A stretch of 64,000 nt of DNA from Stenotrophomonas mori (GTDB lineage: Bacteria > Pseudomonadota > Gammaproteobacteria > Xanthomonadales > Xanthomonadaceae). Below the pieces are notes generated by a model. The model was not told where the DNA came from. It made no database searches and saw only the letters and a list, made by a program, of their open reading frames with translations. A program made the translations under genes and the position numbers. Below, in pieces: positions 62,759 to 64,000 of this stretch (position 1 is the stretch's first letter; each line of letters opens with the position of its first letter). The stretch lies in contig NZ_JAIKTS010000005.1 of NCBI RefSeq assembly GCF_023556335.1, positions 62,001 to 126,000 of the forward strand, in the 5' to 3' direction.

Positions 62759-62804
62759 TTGTTCTTTATTTGGAACAAATGGTAATTTATATGATGTTTG
62801 TTCC
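62759..62804 (+). promoter_or_regulatory. A+T-rich promoter with inverted TTGTTC/GAACAA sites
   Basis: Three half-sites occur: TTGTTC (62759-62764), GGAACAA (62772-62778) and TTGTTCC (62798-62804). The first two form an inverted repeat over 20 bases, the last two a GGAACAA/TTGTTCC repeat over 33. TTGTTC with TAATTT (62783-62788), 18 bases apart, is a possible -35/-10 pair. This may be a regulated promoter of the nitroreductase gene. Confidence 0.5.
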
Positions 62805-62878
62805 GTTTGTGTTGGCAATTAAGATGGCTCCGTCTTCCCGAACGGCCTGTCCGGCCGCTTCCTTCTTCCGGAGTCCCC

Positions 62879-63478
62879 ATGAACAGCCAAGCCATTGCCC
62901 TGTACAAGAAACGTCGTTCCCAATACGCGCTCGGCCGTGAACTGCCGATCGGCAGGGACGAGGCCACCCAGCTGATCAAGCATGCGGTGCGTGAAGCGCC
63001 CTCGGCATTCAACGCGCAGTCCTCGCGCTCGCTGATCCTGCATGGCGCGCACAGCGTGAAGTTCTGGGGGCTGGCCAAGGACGCGCTGCGGCGGATCGTT
63101 CCGGCCGACGCCTTCGCGGCCACCGAGGCCAAGCTGGACAGCTTCGCCGCCGGTGCCGGCACGGTGCTGTTCTTCGTTGACAGCACCGTGGTCCAGGGCC
63201 TGCAGGAGAAATTCCCGCTGTATGCCGACAATTTCCCGGTCTGGGGCGAGCAGTCCAACGGCATGGCCCAGTTCGCGGTCTGGACCGCCCTGGCCGATGC
63301 CGGCATCGGCGCCAGCCTGCAGCATTACAACCCGCTGGTGGACGAGGCGGTGCGCCACGAATGGGGCATTCCGGAAAGCTGGACCCTGCGCGCGCAGATG
63401 CCGTTCGGGTCGCACCAGGGCGGCTTCGGTGAAAAGGCCTACATCGACGACGACGCCCGCTTCAAGGTTTTCGCCTGA
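62879..63478 (+). CDS. Nitroreductase-family flavoprotein (YdgI/HBN-type)
   Basis: The 199-residue protein belongs to the oxygen-insensitive nitroreductase fold: YKKRRSQYALGRELPI, REAPSAFNAQSSRSLIL (FMN phosphate region) and GGFGEKAYIDDDARFKVF. FMN and NAD(P)H dependence is inferred from the family. Proteins of this subgroup are often induced by stress. ATG at 62879 is preceded by CGGAG. The inverted repeats upstream suggest its own regulation. The substrate is unknown. Confidence 0.88.
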   Translation: MNSQAIALYKKRRSQYALGRELPIGRDEATQLIKHAVREAPSAFNAQSSRSLILHGAHSVKFWGLAKDALRRIVPADAFAATEAKLDSFAAGAGTVLFFVDSTVVQGLQEKFPLYADNFPVWGEQSNGMAQFAVWTALADAGIGASLQHYNPLVDEAVRHEWGIPESWTLRAQMPFGSHQGGFGEKAYIDDDARFKVFA

Positions 63479-63644
63479 CCGTTCCGGCGCGCTCCTCCCC
63501 CCGCGCCGCTCCGGGCCCGCCTGCACTGCCGGCGGGCCTTTCTGCATTCGAGGAACTCGTCGCGGGCTCGACCGGGTGTTGCCCGATGCCGCAGACCTCG
63601 GTTGGCTTGTGGAACGGGGTCCTGCCCGCCGGGGCTTTGCCGGT

Positions 63645-63830
63645 CGGGCGCCGCCGGGCGATGCCCGGCGCTACAGAATGCCGGGACGTTGTAGAGCGGG
63701 GCCCCGCCCCGCTGGGGCTTTGCCGATAGGGCGCCGCCGGGCAATGCCCGGCGCTACAGAATGCCGGGGCGCTGTAGAGCGGGGCCCCGCCCCGCTGGGG
63801 CTTTGCCGGCCAGGCGCCGCCGGGCAACGC
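63645..63830. repeat. Second 83-bp REP array
   Basis: GTAGAGCGGGGCCCCGCCCC recurs at 63691 and 63774, exactly 83 bases apart, each preceded by GCCGGGC...GCCCGGCGCTACAG and a linker (GAATGCCGGG). The spacing and palindromes match the array at 3685-4167, 60 kb away; linkers differ (GGGGCTTTGCC for GGGGCCTTCCC). About two units are present, the last one partial. Confidence 0.88.
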
Positions 63831-63860
63831 AGCGCGGGTGGCACGGGCCCCGGGCCGGCG

Positions 63861-64000
63861 TCAGGCGGCGGCCTGCGGTTGTCCGGCAATCAGGCCGTCG
63901 AAGTAGTCGCGGGTCAGGCGCAGCTGCGCGTCGGCGGTTTCGGCGGCGTTGACCACGGCGCGGAAGGCGGCGTTCTCCGGTCGGTCCTTCGCATACCAGC
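63861..64000 (-). CDS. 3' end of an unrecognised gene, cut by the window
   Basis: The minus strand is open from the window edge to a TGA at 63863-63861, giving the last 45 residues of a protein (WYAKDRPENAAFRAVVNAAE, then LRLTRDYFDGLIAG, ending QAAA). The codon usage is like that of neighbouring genes. The family is not recognised, and the start lies outside the window. Confidence 0.6.
   Translation of the reverse strand, partial: WYAKDRPENAAFRAVVNAAETADAQLRLTRDYFDGLIAGQPQAAA

Overview
The window is about 70% G+C, densely packed and almost wholly chromosomal housekeeping sequence. Gene content and order point to a gammaproteobacterium of the Xanthomonadaceae (Lysobacteraceae), close to Pseudoxanthomonas, Luteimonas or Stenotrophomonas. 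The reasons are: glyA-nrdR-ribD followed by a FMN-riboswitch rib operon; a division and cell wall (dcw) cluster without murD; dciA divergent from a LytM gene ahead of secA; a SAH riboswitch on ahcY; and GTAG-type REP palindromes. No transposase, integrase, phage gene, CRISPR array or tRNA was seen. The family assignment is inferred from gene order and protein resemblance, not from a search.

Layout. 1-8510: one-carbon and flavin metabolism (glyA, nrdR, ribD; then riboswitch, leader ORF, ribE, a ribB with a degenerate ribA domain, ribH, nusB, thiL). Six tandem 83-bp REP units lie between ribD and the riboswitch. 8535-12828 (minus strand): a SnoaL-like protein, a GlcD-type flavin oxidase, a small SecD-head-like ORF, yraN and an LpoA-type lipoprotein. 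12895-14224: rsmI and RNase P RNA. 14409-17117: a divergent TetA-like pump and TetR with two tetO-like operators, then an NRDE protein. 17333-33615: mraZ-rsmH-ftsL-ftsI-murE-murF-mraY-ftsW-murG-murC-(34-codon ORF)-ftsQ-ftsA-ftsZ-lpxC, mostly joined by ATGA or TGATG overlaps; murD, murB and ddlB are absent. 33797-38198: dciA, a LytM peptidase and secA.

38787-46207: a Nudix/ThiE-like fusion, metF, an APC permease, a DUF3228 protein, a DUF429-GNAT fusion, and ahcY under a SAH riboswitch. 46207-53911: a secreted S9 peptidase, ppc, an acyl-CoA thioesterase and metK. ahcY, metF and metK make the window rich in methyl-cycle genes, each in its own unit. 54257-56769: a two-domain acyltransferase resembling ornithine-lipid synthase OlsF, coupled to an LpxH-like phosphoesterase. 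56845-61586: a TolC/HlyD/ABC-2 permease/ABC-2 permease operon with no ATPase gene. 61684-64000: a YdjM-type membrane protein, a nitroreductase, another 83-bp REP block and the 3' end of an unrecognised gene.

The most notable points are the replacement of ddlB by a 34-codon ORF coupled on both sides, a five-fold 10-bp-periodic GTGGT array at mraZ, a short ORF coupling the FMN riboswitch leader to ribE, the DUF429-GNAT fusion, the ATPase-less export operon and stacked perfect hairpins after secA and rnpB. No convincing wholly new multi-gene system was found.
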